Source: Phycisphaerae bacterium (GTDB taxonomy: Bacteria; Planctomycetota; Phycisphaerae; Sedimentisphaerales; Anaerohalosphaeraceae). From it: a DNA stretch of 64,000 bases. The position numbers and the translations under genes were made by a program. The stretch is taken from contig JAAYCR010000025.1 in NCBI GenBank assembly GCA_012729675.1, forward strand, positions 1 to 64,000, given 5' to 3'. Positions within the stretch are counted from its first letter, which is position 1. Each line of letters opens with the position of its first letter. Below, piece by piece: positions 62,958 through 64,000 of this stretch. The notes beneath the pieces were generated by a model that was not told the origin of the DNA, ran no database searches, and saw nothing but the letters and a program-made list of their open reading frames with translations.

Positions 62958-64000
62958 CTATAGGTGCCATGGACTGCGGTACGACCGCAACAGATAACGA
63001 TCGGCCTGTGCATCGTCAACGAACCGTTCGGTCGTCGGATTCCAGCGAAGCTTTCTGCCCACTAACATCGCGATTTCGCCCAGCAAACCGACCGAAATCG
63101 ACCGATGCGCAACTTCAGCGGGCGCTACGGTATCCTGCCGTGTTCGGACACAATCAATGAGATTCCGGAAATGATGTGTGCTTCGATAAAGCCGGGTTTC
63201 GTCGGGACCGATAAGTTCCTCCAAAATGCTTGGATTGGAAGCTCTTAATCTGCCTCGCGTGACATGGATCCAGCCATTTTGACCGTACCAGCAAACCCCC
63301 ATCCCGTACTGCAGTTTGGACGAATTGGCCACGCGTATCTTCACCCCATTGGCATACGTGCACGTAAAATCATACGCATAGGGAGCGTTCCAGATGCCTT
63401 CGCGGGGATATTCGCCGACGCCTTCAATCTCGACCGGACCTTCATAATCCATCCCCAGCCCCCAGTGGGCGATATCCACATGATGCCCTGCCCAGTCCGT
63501 CAGTTGGCCCCCGGAGTAATCCAGAATCCAGCGCCAGTCCCAATGACAATTGCCGCCTCCGAAATCCTGATACGGCCGCCACGGAGCCGGTCCGAGCCAC
63601 ATATCCCAATTCAGGGTCTCCGGAACCTGAAGCAGACGAGTCATACCCCGCTGGCTGCCGTTGGGCAAACCGACTTCGACATAATCGACCTTGCCGATGC
63701 GCCCGTTGATGACCAATTCGGCGGCGCGATGAAAATCGCGCTCGGAACGCTGCCAGGAACCGGTCTGCCAAATGATGCCGTACCGTTTTACCGCTTCGCA
63801 TATCCGGCGCCCTTCGCCGATAGTACGGGCCAGCGGCTTTTCGCTGAACATATCAATCCCCTTGCGCGCACAGTCCGTCGCAATCAACGCATGCCAGTGA
63901 TCCGGCGTCGCTTGGCTGACAATATCCACCTGCACATTGTCAAGCATTTCACGGTAATCCTGAAACATGCGGCAATCTTGGTTGCGATAATGATTGTCCA
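62958..64000 (-). CDS. Gfo/Idh/MocA oxidoreductase, N-terminus outside window
   Basis: The visible 347 or so residues lack the start of the Rossmann fold. Present are IVSQATPDHWHALIATDCAR, the catalytic-region FSEKPLARTIGEGRRICEAV, GGQLTDWAGHHVDIAHWGL and the C-terminal domain. The frame is open up to the window edge (DNHYRNQDCR before MFQDYREML), so the ATG at 63968 is internal. It is the third dehydrogenase of this cluster and the most upstream gene visible. Confidence 0.88.
   Translation of the reverse strand, partial: DNHYRNQDCRMFQDYREMLDNVQVDIVSQATPDHWHALIATDCARKGIDMFSEKPLARTIGEGRRICEAVKRYGIIWQTGSWQRSERDFHRAAELVINGRIGKVDYVEVGLPNGSQRGMTRLLQVPETLNWDMWLGPAPWRPYQDFGGGNCHWDWRWILDYSGGQLTDWAGHHVDIAHWGLGMDYEGPVEIEGVGEYPREGIWNAPYAYDFTCTYANGVKIRVANSSKLQYGMGVCWYGQNGWIHVTRGRLRASNPSILEELIGPDETRLYRSTHHFRNLIDCVRTRQDTVAPAEVAHRSISVGLLGEIAMLVGRKLRWNPTTERFVDDAQADRYLLRSYRSPWHL

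Overview
The window looks like chromosomal DNA from a Planctomycetota bacterium, most likely class Phycisphaerae. This is an inference from gene content, not from a marker-gene search. The pointers are several Tat-exported Gfo/Idh oxidoreductases beside a DUF1080 protein and a ThuA/HEAT-repeat protein, a tiny Hc1-type histone-like protein, ECF sigma/anti-sigma genes, a MalY-type aminotransferase behind a PIN/TRAM protein, and long gene-poor gaps filled with phrase-like repeats. Coding DNA is fairly GC-rich with strong Shine-Dalgarno sites at many starts. The first 1.3 kb is visibly more AT-rich and looks foreign.

Layout. 1-1.3 kb: an EcoRI-type adenine methyltransferase and the tail of a convergent gene. 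2-4.9 kb: an RNase HII-like protein, LexA and a MlaF-like ATPase. 5-10.6 kb (minus strand): an AI-2E family transporter, then a YtrA-type GntR regulator, ABC ATPase, membrane subunit and membrane HEAT-repeat protein in one overlapping operon behind a perfect palindromic operator. 10.6-11.4 kb: repeat locus A. 11.4-19.3 kb: PIN/TRAM protein, MalY-like lyase, a 960-residue FAD/Fe-S dehydrogenase, a remnant of glutamate synthase (gltD), NAD synthetase and an isochorismatase-like hydrolase. 19.5-22.8 kb (minus): ribBA, a lipoprotein, an ECF sigma factor and its anti-sigma factor. 23-24.1 kb: a decayed IS1182-like transposase. 24.4-26.2 kb: DAHP synthase and a leaderless XRE/S24 regulator. 26.8-30.1 kb: rpsB-tsf-pyrH-frr. 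30.2-35.1 kb: an AsmA-like protein, a YihY/BrkB membrane protein and a DUF503 protein. 35.1-37.9 kb (minus): trpS, a DUF2007-like protein, scpA and trxA. 37.9-38.9 kb: a repeat cluster including locus B. 38.9-40.9 kb: Hc1-like protein, FabZ and a UvrC-like pseudonuclease. 40.9-47 kb (minus): Na+/solute symporter, galactokinase-like kinase, a membrane protein, hflK and hflC. 47.2-48 kb: a glycosyltransferase. 48-64 kb (minus): ten closely packed genes for extracytoplasmic sugar oxidation and electron transfer.

Two things stand out. The 48-64 kb cluster joins three Tat-type or related Gfo/Idh dehydrogenases, a sugar-isomerase/DUF1080 fusion and a ThuA-HEAT protein to a heptaheme cytochrome c, a membrane cytochrome b-like protein, a nucleobase-type permease, a discoidin-like lipoprotein and a GT39-ApbE fusion. 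I infer an envelope pathway that oxidises sugars (probably through 3-keto glycosides) and passes electrons to the membrane. Second, two intergenic loci (10.79 and 38.53 kb) share a near-consensus sigma-70 promoter overlapping a GTTTG-N-CAAAC palindrome, and downstream an identical-length 13-codon reading frame starting MNKQTQ. They are embedded in word-like repeats that recur in many gaps, beside gene remnants, and even in the 3' end of one gene. I see no tRNA, rRNA, CRISPR array, prophage or replication origin.
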